Below, one piece after another: positions 17,704-25,201 of a stretch of 64,000 nt of DNA. Made by a program: the position numbers and the translations under genes. This DNA comes from Actinomadura nitritigenes. GTDB lineage: Bacteria; Actinomycetota; Actinomycetes; Streptosporangiales; Streptosporangiaceae. The notes beneath the pieces are model-generated. The model saw nothing but the letters and a program-made list of their open reading frames with translations. It had not been told where the DNA came from and ran no database searches. Where the stretch lies: contig NZ_JAGEOK010000015.1 in assembly GCF_017573545.1 (NCBI RefSeq), positions 204,104 through 268,103 on the forward strand, read 5' to 3'. How positions within the stretch are numbered: the stretch's first letter is position 1; each line of letters opens with the position of its first letter.

Positions 17704-18921
17704 CTAAACAGCCCCCAGGGCCTCGGTCGGGGGGAGGCGTGCGGCGCGGATCGCCGGGTAGAGGCCGGCGACGGCGCCGATGAGGAGGGTGGCGAGGACG
17801 CCTCCCGCCATCGCCCAGATCGGGACGACCGTCGGCCAGCCCTGCGCCACCGCGAACACGGCGGTGACGGCGGCGCCCAGGGCGACGCCGCCGACTCCGC
17901 CGAGCCCCGCGAGCAGCTGCGACTCGGTGAGGAACTGCAGCCGGACCTGGCCGCGGGTCGCGCCGAGCGAGCGGCGCAGCCCGATCTCGGCGCGGCGCTC
18001 CAGCACGGAGATCACCATGGTGTTCGCCACGCCGACGCCGCCGACCAGGAGCGCGACGCCGCCGAGACCGAGCAGCAGCGCGGTGAACGTCGCGTTCGCG
18101 GCGTTCTGCGCGGCCAGCGCGTCGGAGGGGCGGCTGACCTCGACCTCGTTGGGCGACTGCGGGTTGGCGGTCGCGGCGAGCAGGTTCTGCGCCTTCTCCA
18201 CCGCGTCCTTGCGGGCGCGGGCGTAGACGGTGGTGGGATGGCCGTCGAAGCCGAGGTGGGTCATGGCGGCGTCCCAGCCGACGAGGGCGGCGCTGTCCAG
18301 CTCCGGAGCGAGCTGGTTCGGGTCGAGGATCCCGACGACGGTGAACCACTGGGCGCCGAGCCAGACCTGGACGCCCGGCGTGGAGACGCCGAGCGCCTGC
18401 GCCGCGTCCGCGCCGATGACGACCGCGGGGTAGCGGGCCGTGCCGGCGTTCAGCCAGGTCCCCGCGGCCATGGTGAGGCCGATGGTGCGGGGCAGGTCCA
18501 GCCGGGCGGCGAGCACCGAGATGCCGCCGGTCTGCGCCTCCGGGATGTGGTCGTTGCGGTAGACGTCGGTGTCCTCCAGCTTCCCGGTGGCGGACGCCGA
18601 GTCGACGTCGGACATCCGCCCGACCATGCCGGTGGACTCCTCGGGCAGCTCGCTGTTCGAGCCGAACAGGTCCTTGCCGGGCGCCACGGTCAGCAGGTTC
18701 GTGCCGAGCCGGTCGAGGGTGGCCTGGAGCTGCGCGCGGCTGGACGTGGAGATGCCGACCACCGCGATCATGGCGGCGATGCCGATCGCGATGCCGAGGG
18801 CCGACAGGAACACGCGCAACGGGCGGGCGCGGAGCCCGGCGGCGCCGACGCGCAGGACGTCGGGCGGGGTGAGGCGCGCCGGGGCGTCGCCGCTTCTCGG
18901 GTGCGCTGCGGGGGGCGTCAT
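17704..18921 (-). CDS. MacB/FtsX-type ABC transporter permease
   Basis: The 405-residue protein has the MacB layout: one membrane helix after a short cytoplasmic start (residues about 36 to 58), a large extracytoplasmic domain of about 200 residues, and three helices at the C-terminus, with the FtsX-type loop ERRAEIGLRRSLGATRGQ. MacB-like machines transmit force across the membrane rather than moving solute through it, exporting or extracting lipids, peptides or drugs. Its ATG overlaps the ATPase stop by 4 nt, and it is the last gene of the four-gene cascade. Confidence 0.93.
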   Translation of the reverse strand: MTPPAAHPRSGDAPARLTPPDVLRVGAAGLRARPLRVFLSALGIAIGIAAMIAVVGISTSSRAQLQATLDRLGTNLLTVAPGKDLFGSNSELPEESTGMVGRMSDVDSASATGKLEDTDVYRNDHIPEAQTGGISVLAARLDLPRTIGLTMAAGTWLNAGTARYPAVVIGADAAQALGVSTPGVQVWLGAQWFTVVGILDPNQLAPELDSAALVGWDAAMTHLGFDGHPTTVYARARKDAVEKAQNLLAATANPQSPNEVEVSRPSDALAAQNAANATFTALLLGLGGVALLVGGVGVANTMVISVLERRAEIGLRRSLGATRGQVRLQFLTESQLLAGLGGVGGVALGAAVTAVFAVAQGWPTVVPIWAMAGGVLATLLIGAVAGLYPAIRAARLPPTEALGAV

Positions 18922-19607
18922 CGCGCGGCCTCCAGTCCGGCGTCGTCGTGGACGATCCGCCCGTCGCGCATCCGCACCTGCCGGGGCAGCGACGCGGCGA
19001 TGTCGCGGTCGTGGGTGATGAGGACGACGGCGGTGCCGCCGCCGGCCAGCTCGCGCAGCAGGTCGAGGACGCCGGCGCCGGACGCCGAGTCCAGCGCGCC
19101 GGTCGGCTCGTCGGCCAGCAGGATCGCCGGTTCGCCGACGACGGCGCGGGCGATCGCGACCCGCTGCCGCTCGCCGCCGGACAGCTGGTGCGGCCGGTGG
19201 CCGAGGCGGTGCCCGAGGCCGACGCGCTCCAGCGCGAGGCGGGCGCGCCGGCGCCGCTGCGCGAGCGGCACGCCCCCGTACAGCAGGCCGTCGGCGACGT
19301 TGTCGAGCGCGGCGACCCCGGCCGCGAGATGGAACTGCTGGAAGACGAACCCGATGCGGCGGGCGCGCAGGGCCGACAGGCGGCGGTCGCTCATCGCGGA
19401 CGCGTCCCGGCCCTCGACGAGCACGGTGCCGCTGCTCGGCCGGTCGAGGGTGCCGAGCAGGTGCAGCATCGTGGACTTGCCGGAGCCGGACGGCCCCGCG
19501 ATCGCGACGAGCTCGCCCGCCCGCACGGTGACCGACACCCGGTCCAGGGCGGTGACGCCGCCGGGGTAGCTCCTGGTGACCTCGCGCAGTTCGACCACCG
19601 GCGTCAC
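18918..19607 (-). CDS. ABC transporter ATP-binding protein (MacB/LolD type)
   Basis: The 229-residue ATPase has Walker A GPSGSGKST, Q-loop FVFQQFHL, signature LSGGERQRVAIARA, Walker B ILLADEPTGALD and the H-loop His in LITHDRD. The start is the GTG at 19607, which overlaps the adaptor stop (GTGA); the longer frame upstream is a shadow of the adaptor gene. It powers the permease encoded immediately downstream. Confidence 0.95.
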   Translation of the reverse strand: MTPVVELREVTRSYPGGVTALDRVSVTVRAGELVAIAGPSGSGKSTMLHLLGTLDRPSSGTVLVEGRDASAMSDRRLSALRARRIGFVFQQFHLAAGVAALDNVADGLLYGGVPLAQRRRRARLALERVGLGHRLGHRPHQLSGGERQRVAIARAVVGEPAILLADEPTGALDSASGAGVLDLLRELAGGGTAVVLITHDRDIAASLPRQVRMRDGRIVHDDAGLEAAR

Positions 19608-20647
19608 GAGGGGACCCCCACCTTCATGCCCTCGGCCAGCCCGGATCCGGAGACCTCGACCTTCCCGCCGGCGAACACGCCGGTCTCGACCGGGACCGTC
19701 CGGACCGTCCCGTTCTGGACGACCTGTACCGCGTAGCCGCCGTCGCCCTGCGCGAGGAGCGCGGCGACGGGCACGGCGAGGACGCCGGGGTGCCGGCCGG
19801 CGACCAGGTTCACGCCGACGGGGGCCTTGTCGTACGTGCCGAGCGCGTGCCGGCCGGTGACGGAGATGGTGAGGTGGACGGTGGTCGGGTCGTCGCCGTG
19901 CCCCTGCTCGGCGACCTTCCCGACGGACGCGATGGTGCCCTGCGCGGTGCGGTCGTCGGGCAGCGCGATCTCGACCTTGGCGCCCTTCCTGGCGAGCCGC
20001 TGGTACTGGACGTCCAGGTCGACGCCGACGACGCGGGTCGTGCCGGTGTAGGTGAGGACGGGGCCGCCGAGCTTGTCGCCGACCTGCGCCTTGTGGTCGG
20101 CGACGCGGATCCGCCCGGGTGCGATCACCACCGAACCGGGGGCGACCTTGCCGGTCTCGTCCACGCCGAGGTCGTCCTGCCAGCGCTTGACGGCCGCCGC
20201 GGTGGCGGAGCCGTAGGTCTTGTCGACGGTGAACCCGGTGTAGCCGAGCGCGGCGAGGTTCTTCTCGAACTGGAGGACGTCGGCGCCCTCCGTCCCCTCG
20301 TCGAGGGTCCGGTAGAGGGGCAGCTTCCCGTACAGCAGCGGCACGGGCTCGTTGTCGGCCCGGTACACCGGCCGCCCGCGCGTGACCACGGCCCCTTCCC
20401 CGGCCAGCCAGGTGAGCGTGCCGCGTCCCTGGGCGGAGACGGAGGCGGACGTGCCGTAGCCGAGCGTGCCGTCCACCTTCTGGGTCTCCACGAGCGTGGT
20501 GCGCTCGACCGCCGCCGTGGCGGGCGGCAGTGCGCCGTGCCGGGCGGAGGGGCCGTCGCCGCCGCCCAGTCCGGCGGCGGCCAGGCCGGCGCCGCCGACC
20601 ACCACGACGCCCGCCGCGCCGAGCACGGCCGTGCGCCTCCGGCTCAC
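19604..20647 (-). CDS. HlyD-like adaptor with peptidoglycan-binding domain
   Basis: The 347-residue protein has a short basic start and one membrane anchor (AVLGAAGVVVVGGAGLAAAG), then an extracytoplasmic part. A PG_binding_1 segment (about residues 105 to 155: LQFEKNLAALGYTG to VKRWQDDLG) is inserted in a membrane-fusion-protein beta-barrel fold that ends in VEVSGSGLAEGMKVGVPS. Such adaptors link the MacB-type permease to the cell wall. It starts with GTG at 20647, overlapping the lipoprotein stop by 4 nt. Confidence 0.88.
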   Translation of the reverse strand: MSRRRTAVLGAAGVVVVGGAGLAAAGLGGGDGPSARHGALPPATAAVERTTLVETQKVDGTLGYGTSASVSAQGRGTLTWLAGEGAVVTRGRPVYRADNEPVPLLYGKLPLYRTLDEGTEGADVLQFEKNLAALGYTGFTVDKTYGSATAAAVKRWQDDLGVDETGKVAPGSVVIAPGRIRVADHKAQVGDKLGGPVLTYTGTTRVVGVDLDVQYQRLARKGAKVEIALPDDRTAQGTIASVGKVAEQGHGDDPTTVHLTISVTGRHALGTYDKAPVGVNLVAGRHPGVLAVPVAALLAQGDGGYAVQVVQNGTVRTVPVETGVFAGGKVEVSGSGLAEGMKVGVPS

Positions 20648-21186
20648 TTCCCGCCTCCGCTGAAGAGCCTCGGGCGGCCCTTGCCGCCGTCCGGCTGGTA
20701 CTTCTGGCACGCCTTGTCGGCGTCCTTGAAGGTCTGGCTCTGCGGGTCGATCCCCGTGCCCTTGCCGGCCCGCAGCTGCATGCCGCCGTCGGGATTCGGG
20801 TCGGGGAAGGCGGTGACGCCGTGGTCGCGCATGCACTTGGAGTAGGCGCGCATCGTGGCCAGTTCCGCCGAGGAGGGCTTGCGCGGCTTCCCGCCGTTCG
20901 GCATGAGGTGCGCGCACTTCTTCTGCGCCGCCTCGATGGTGGGGTCCGAGAGCTTCGGCCCGCCGCCCGCCGAGGACTTCGCGCTCGCCTTGATCTCAAC
21001 CCGGCCGTCCTTCGGGTCCTGCATGTCGACGCCGTTGTCGCGCATGCACTGCGCGAACTTGCGCATCTTCGCCTCGTCGCTCGCCTTCCGGGAGGCGCCG
21101 GTCCCGCCGCCGTCTCCGCCGCATCCCTGGAGTCCCAGGGCGAGGACCGGCAGCAGGGCCAGCATCGCGAGCTTGTTCCGTCTCAT
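20644..21186 (-). CDS. lipoprotein with duplicated CMRD[NH]GV motif
   Basis: The 180-residue protein has a signal peptide and lipobox LQGC (Cys22), so it is a surface lipoprotein. The mature part contains an internal repeat: KFAQCMRDNGVDMQDP near residue 43 and AYSKCMRDHGVTAFPDP near residue 114. Further cysteines occur at KKCAHL and DKACQKYQ, giving two matching Cys pairs. It opens the lipoprotein/adaptor/ATPase/permease cascade and is divergent from the OmpR-type two-component system. Similar proteins sit beside such transporters in other actinomycetes, but the function is unknown; a substrate-capture or signal role is my inference. Confidence 0.85.
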   Translation of the reverse strand: MRRNKLAMLALLPVLALGLQGCGGDGGGTGASRKASDEAKMRKFAQCMRDNGVDMQDPKDGRVEIKASAKSSAGGGPKLSDPTIEAAQKKCAHLMPNGGKPRKPSSAELATMRAYSKCMRDHGVTAFPDPNPDGGMQLRAGKGTGIDPQSQTFKDADKACQKYQPDGGKGRPRLFSGGGK

Positions 21187-21248
21187 CGGTCGTTCTCCTC
21201 AGGCCGCCGGGCGGACGCCGGCGGCGAGGCAAGTCCAGCGGCCGGGCG

Positions 21249-21288
21249 GTAACCCCGGCGTAACCGGAACTCGTTATGCCGGCGTTAC
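21249..21288. promoter_or_regulatory. OmpR-type direct repeats in the divergent promoter
   Basis: GTAACC occurs at 21249 and 21260, exactly 11 bp apart. On the other strand GTAAC-like half sites (GTTAT at 21273, GTTAC at 21284) are also 11 bp apart, and another GTTAC is at 21317. Eleven-base spacing is that of tandem OmpR/PhoB-family binding sites, and the region separates the transporter cascade from the response-regulator gene. Confidence 0.6.
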
Positions 21289-21344
21289 GCCCGATGCCGC
21301 AGGCTGGCGCCGAACGGTTACGGGCGAGGCGGAGGACGGCACAG

Positions 21345-22001
21345 GTGCGCGTATTGGTCGCCGAGGACGAGCGGATGCTCGCCGACTCGATCGCCGAGGG
21401 CCTGCGGGCGGAGGCGCTGGCGGTGGACGTGGTGTACGACGGGGACGCGGCGCTGGAGAGGCTCGGCCTCAACGACTACGACGTCCTCGTCCTGGACCGC
21501 GATCTGCCGGTGGTGCACGGCGACGACGTGTGCCGCGCGGTGGTGGAGTCGGGGGCGCTGGTGCGGGTGCTGATGCTCACGGCCGCGGCGGCCGTCCCCG
21601 CGCGCGTCGACGGCCTGCGGATCGGCGCGGACGACTACCTGACGAAGCCGTTCGCGTTCGAGGAACTGGTCGCGCGGATCCTGGCGCTCGGCCGGCGGGC
21701 CCGCCCGGCGGCGCCGCCCGCGCTGGAGCGCGCGGGCATCCGGCTGGACCCGTCCCGCCAGGAGGTCGTGCGGGACGGCCGGTACGTGCGGCTGGCGCGC
21801 AAGGAGTTCGGACTGCTCGCCGAGCTGATGCGCGCGGACGGGACGATCGTGTCGGCGGAGCGGCTGCTGGAGAAGGTGTGGGACGAGCACACCGACCCGT
21901 TCACCAACACGGTGCGGGTGACGCTGATGAAGCTGCGCCGCAAGCTCGGCGAGCCGCAGGTCATCGAGACCGTGCCGGGAGCGGGGTACCGGATCCCGTG
22001 A
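21345..22001 (+). CDS. OmpR-family response regulator
   Basis: The 218-residue protein has a receiver domain with acidic pair EDE at residues 7 to 9, phospho-acceptor Asp51 (LVLDRDLP) and Lys in DYLTKPF, and a winged-helix DNA-binding domain ending VIETVPGAGYRIP. GTG 21345 is preceded by GGAGG. The frame extends further left but that would cover the promoter repeats. Its stop overlaps the kinase start (GTGA). It probably controls the divergent transporter cascade through the 11-bp-spaced repeats. Confidence 0.93.
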   Translation: MRVLVAEDERMLADSIAEGLRAEALAVDVVYDGDAALERLGLNDYDVLVLDRDLPVVHGDDVCRAVVESGALVRVLMLTAAAAVPARVDGLRIGADDYLTKPFAFEELVARILALGRRARPAAPPALERAGIRLDPSRQEVVRDGRYVRLARKEFGLLAELMRADGTIVSAERLLEKVWDEHTDPFTNTVRVTLMKLRRKLGEPQVIETVPGAGYRIP

Positions 22002-23329
22002 CACGCCTCGCAGAACGCGTCCGCCCCACCATCCGGATGCGCCTCACCCTGCTCTACACCGGCCTGTTCCTCGGCGCCGGCATCGTCCTGCTCGGGCTGA
22101 CGTACCTGCTGGTGCAGAACAACCTGGCGCAGCGCAGCGGCCCGATGGAGGTCAGCGGTTCGGCTCCGAGCGGGGCCACCGACCGGGTGTTCACCCAGGC
22201 GCCCGCCGACGTCGCCGCCCCCGACGCCGGCCAGACGATCACGCCGGGCCAGCTGAAGGGCGTGCTGGTGAGGGCGCAGCGCGACTACAAGGACGACACG
22301 CTGAACGCGCTGCTGACGCAGGGCGGGATCGCGCTCGGCCTGGTCGGCGCGGCCGGGCTCGGGCTCGGCTGGCTGCTGGCGGACCGGGCGCTGCGCCCCG
22401 TCCACAAGATCACCGAGACGGCGGGGCGGGTGGCGCGCAGCCACGACCTGACCGAGCGGATCGGCTACGAGGGCCCGCGCGACGACGTCAAGGAGCTGGC
22501 GGACGCCTTCGACACCATGCTCGGCCGCCTCGCCCGCGCGTTCGACGGGCAGCGCCGCTTCGTCGCGAACGCCTCGCACGAGCTGCGCACCCCGCTCGCG
22601 ATCAACCGCACGCTGGTGGACGTGGCGGTCCGCCGCCCGGACGCGACCGACGACGTCAAGCGGCTCGGCGAGTCGCTGCTGGTCGTCAACACCCGGCACG
22701 AGCGGCTGATCGACGGGCTGCTCACCCTCGCCGGGACGGAGAACGCCGAGGCCGGCACGGACCCGCTGGACCTGGCGGACGTCGCCGGGCACGTCCTGGA
22801 CCAGGCCGCGCCCGAGGCCCGCGTGCACGGGGTCACCGCGGACCGGCGGCTCGGCCCCGCGCCGACCGCCGGCGACCCGGTCCTGGTCGAGCGGCTCGTG
22901 CAGAACCTTGTGGAGAACGCGATCCGGCACAACCGCGAGGGCGGCGAGCTGTGGGTGTCGACGCGCGGCCGGGACGGCTGGGCCGAGGTGCGGGTCGCCA
23001 ACACCGGGCCTGCCGTGCCGGGCTACGAGATCGAGACGATCTTCGAGCCGTTCCGCCGGCTCGGCAACGACCGGGTGCGCTCGGACCGCGGGTCGGGGCT
23101 GGGCCTGTCGATCGTCCGCGCGATCGCGGGCGCGCACGGCGGGACCGTGACGGCCGAGCCGCGTCCCGGCGGGGGCCTCGTCGTCACCGCCCGGCTGCCG
23201 TCCCGCATGCCCGTCCCGCTCGCCGCACACGGCGCTCCCGGGCACGGCACGCCCGCGCAGGACGGGCGGCCGGTCCAGGGCGGCCGCCCCCTCCGCGGGG
23301 ACGAGGGGGTGTCTCACTCGCGCGAGTGA
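21998..23329 (+). CDS. sensor histidine kinase, OmpR-type partner
   Basis: The 443-residue membrane kinase has two membrane segments (about 19 to 40 and 108 to 130) bounding an extracytoplasmic loop of about 70 residues, a HAMP linker, the phospho-acceptor His194 in NASHELRTPL, N-box LVQNLVENAIRHN and G-box GSGLGLSIVRAI. The GTG start overlaps the response regulator stop by 4 nt. By context it senses an envelope stress or cargo handled by the MacB-like system. Confidence 0.93.
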   Translation: MTRLAERVRPTIRMRLTLLYTGLFLGAGIVLLGLTYLLVQNNLAQRSGPMEVSGSAPSGATDRVFTQAPADVAAPDAGQTITPGQLKGVLVRAQRDYKDDTLNALLTQGGIALGLVGAAGLGLGWLLADRALRPVHKITETAGRVARSHDLTERIGYEGPRDDVKELADAFDTMLGRLARAFDGQRRFVANASHELRTPLAINRTLVDVAVRRPDATDDVKRLGESLLVVNTRHERLIDGLLTLAGTENAEAGTDPLDLADVAGHVLDQAAPEARVHGVTADRRLGPAPTAGDPVLVERLVQNLVENAIRHNREGGELWVSTRGRDGWAEVRVANTGPAVPGYEIETIFEPFRRLGNDRVRSDRGSGLGLSIVRAIAGAHGGTVTAEPRPGGGLVVTARLPSRMPVPLAAHGAPGHGTPAQDGRPVQGGRPLRGDEGVSHSRE

Positions 23330-23330
23330 G
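23313..23330. promoter_or_regulatory. 18-bp perfect palindrome CTCACTCGCGCGAGTGAG
   Basis: This palindrome overlaps the end of the first kinase gene and lies 35 bp before the second kinase's start, over the expected -35 region. Its TCACTC half-site returns as an inverted pair at 25136-25156, after the response-regulator gene. It is a likely binding site of the NarL-type regulator encoded between the two. Confidence 0.55.
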
Positions 23331-23364
23331 GTGCGCGGCGGCCCCGGTCCCCGACACTGGCGGC

Positions 23365-24423
23365 ATGCGCGACGCGAGGACCGCCGACCGGGCGGTGGCC
23401 GCCGCCGTCACCGCCGCGACCGTGGCGCCGGCGCTGTGGGCGGCGCGGCCGTGGTGGGTGGTGGCGCTGGCGCTGCTCGCGTCCGTCCCGGTGCTGTGGC
23501 GGCGCCGCGCCCCGCTGCGCGTCGGCCTCGTCGTCGGCCTCGCGATGACCGCGCTGGTCGAGTGGCAGAAGCCGCTGCTGCTGCCGTGGGGGCCGCTGGT
23601 GGCCGTGTACACGATCGCCGCGCTGAGCCGGCCGGTGCTGCGGCTGCTGTCGGTCCCGCTACTCGCAGCCACCGTGTACGTCTCGATCGTGCTGCCCGGC
23701 GAGGACTCCGACGTCTACCCGCTGCTGGGCACCGCCTTCACCGCCGCGTTCGCGCTCGGGACGGCCGAGCAGGCCCGCCGCGCGCAGGCCGCCGAGCACG
23801 CCGAGCGGACGCGCCGGCTGGAGCAGGAGCGGGCGGCGGCCGCCGCCGGCGAACGGGCCCGCATCGCCCGCGACATGCACGACGTCCTCACCCATTCCGT
23901 CGGGCTGATGGTGGTGCAGGCCGAGGCGGCGCCGCTCGCCGGCCCGGACCGGGCGGACGCGGCGTTCGCGCGGATCGCCGACACCGGACGCGGCGCCCTG
24001 GCGCAGTTGCGGGCGATCCTGGACGCGCTGCGCGAGGACGCGGCGGCGCCCGGCGGCGCGCAGCCGGGCCTCGCGACGCTGCCCGACCTCGTCCGCGACT
24101 GCGGGCTGCCGGCCGCGCTGACCGTGGACGGCGAGCCGCGCCCGGTCGCGGCGGACGCCGGGGTCGCCGCGTACCGGATCGTGCAGGAGGCGCTCACCAA
24201 CGTCCGCAAGCACGCCGGACCGGTGGGCGCGGTGACCGTGGCGGTGCGCTGGCGGGACGCGCTGGAGATCGAGGTCGCCGACGACGGGCGGGGCGGCGAG
24301 CCCGACGCGTCCGGGCACGGTCTCGCCGGGATGCGCGAGCGCGCGGCCGCCTGCGGCGGCGCCCTGCGCGCCGGGCCCGGCCCGCGCGGGTTCACGGTCC
24401 TCGCCCGGCTTCCGGTTGAATGA
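23365..24423 (+). CDS. NarL-type sensor histidine kinase
   Basis: The 352-residue protein has four to five membrane helices in its first 135 residues, a coiled segment (AEHAERTRRLEQERAAA), a HisKA_3 dimerisation domain with His172 in RDMHDVLTHSVG, and a compact ATPase domain (EALTNVRKHAG, GHGLAGMRERA). There is no obvious external sensor domain, as in kinases that sense membrane state. The ATG lies 6 nt after GACACT (23353-23358), suggesting a leaderless transcript. It is followed 4 nt later by its response regulator. Confidence 0.92.
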   Translation: MRDARTADRAVAAAVTAATVAPALWAARPWWVVALALLASVPVLWRRRAPLRVGLVVGLAMTALVEWQKPLLLPWGPLVAVYTIAALSRPVLRLLSVPLLAATVYVSIVLPGEDSDVYPLLGTAFTAAFALGTAEQARRAQAAEHAERTRRLEQERAAAAAGERARIARDMHDVLTHSVGLMVVQAEAAPLAGPDRADAAFARIADTGRGALAQLRAILDALREDAAAPGGAQPGLATLPDLVRDCGLPAALTVDGEPRPVAADAGVAAYRIVQEALTNVRKHAGPVGAVTVAVRWRDALEIEVADDGRGGEPDASGHGLAGMRERAAACGGALRAGPGPRGFTVLARLPVE

Positions 24424-24427
24424 GCCC

Positions 24428-25111
24428 GTGACGGACGACACGGCGTTGCGCGTCCTCGTCGCCGACGACCAGGACCTCTTCCGTGCCGCGTTCACGATGA
24501 TCCTGGACGCGCAACCGGACATGACCGTCGTCGGGGAGGCGGCGGACGGGGCCGCCGCCGTCCGCGCCGCCGCGGAGCTGCGGCCCGACGTCGTCGTGAT
24601 GGACGTGCGGATGCCCGTGATGAACGGGATCGAGGCGACGGAGCGGATCTGCGCGACGCTGCCCGCCAGGGTGCTCGTGCTGACGATGTTCGACTCCGAC
24701 GAGCACGTCTACGACGCGCTGCGGGCGGGCGCCGGCGGGTTCCTGCTGAAGGACATCCGGCGCGACGAGCTGGCGGACGCCGTCCGGGTCGTCGCCGCCG
24801 GCGACGCGCTGCTCGCGCCCGCGGTGACGCGGCGGCTGGTCGAGGACCTGGTCCGGCGGCCCGGCCACGGCGTCGTCCCGCGGCTCGCGGCACGGCTCGC
24901 CGGGCTGACCGAGCGGGAGGCCGCGACGCTGCGGCAGGTGGCGCGGGGCCGGTCCAACGCGGAGATCGCCGAGGCGATGGTCGTCACCGAGCACACCGTC
25001 AAGACGCACGTCAGCCATGTGCTGGGCAAGCTCGGGCTGCGGGACCGGGTGCAGGCGGTCGTGTTCGCCTACGAGTCGGGGCTGGTCGTCCCGGGCGACC
25101 CGGCGGACTGA
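24428..25111 (+). CDS. NarL/FixJ-family response regulator
   Basis: The 227-residue protein has a receiver domain (DDQD at 14 to 17, Asp59 in VMDVRMPVMNG, Lys in FLLKDI) and a LuxR helix-turn-helix (LTEREAATLRQVARG to HTVKTHVSHVLGKLGLRDR). I chose GTG 24428, just after the kinase stop; a TTG at 24416 overlapping the kinase is the alternative and would add four residues. The TCACTC palindromes on both sides of the kinase/regulator pair are its likely targets, the second lying in front of the Lnt-like gene. Confidence 0.92.
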   Translation: MTDDTALRVLVADDQDLFRAAFTMILDAQPDMTVVGEAADGAAAVRAAAELRPDVVVMDVRMPVMNGIEATERICATLPARVLVLTMFDSDEHVYDALRAGAGGFLLKDIRRDELADAVRVVAAGDALLAPAVTRRLVEDLVRRPGHGVVPRLAARLAGLTEREAATLRQVARGRSNAEIAEAMVVTEHTVKTHVSHVLGKLGLRDRVQAVVFAYESGLVVPGDPAD

Positions 25112-25135
25112 GCGGCGGCCCGGCGGGGTCCGGTG

Positions 25136-25156
25136 GAGTGAGGCGGGGTTTCACTC
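25136..25156. promoter_or_regulatory. inverted pair GAGTGA-N9-TCACTC
   Basis: It repeats the half-site of the 23313 palindrome in the opposite arrangement, 25 bp after the NarL-type regulator gene and 46 bp before the Lnt-like gene. It is where an activator or repressor of that gene would bind. Confidence 0.5.
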
Positions 25157-25201
25157 GCCCCGGCGACGCGGCGGAGGGCACGCTCGGCCGACGCTCGCTC
25201 C

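Noticed and set aside
21276..21344. Earlier start for the OmpR-type regulator
   Set aside because: It would translate the binding repeats; GTG 21345 has GGAGG and matches the receiver domain start.
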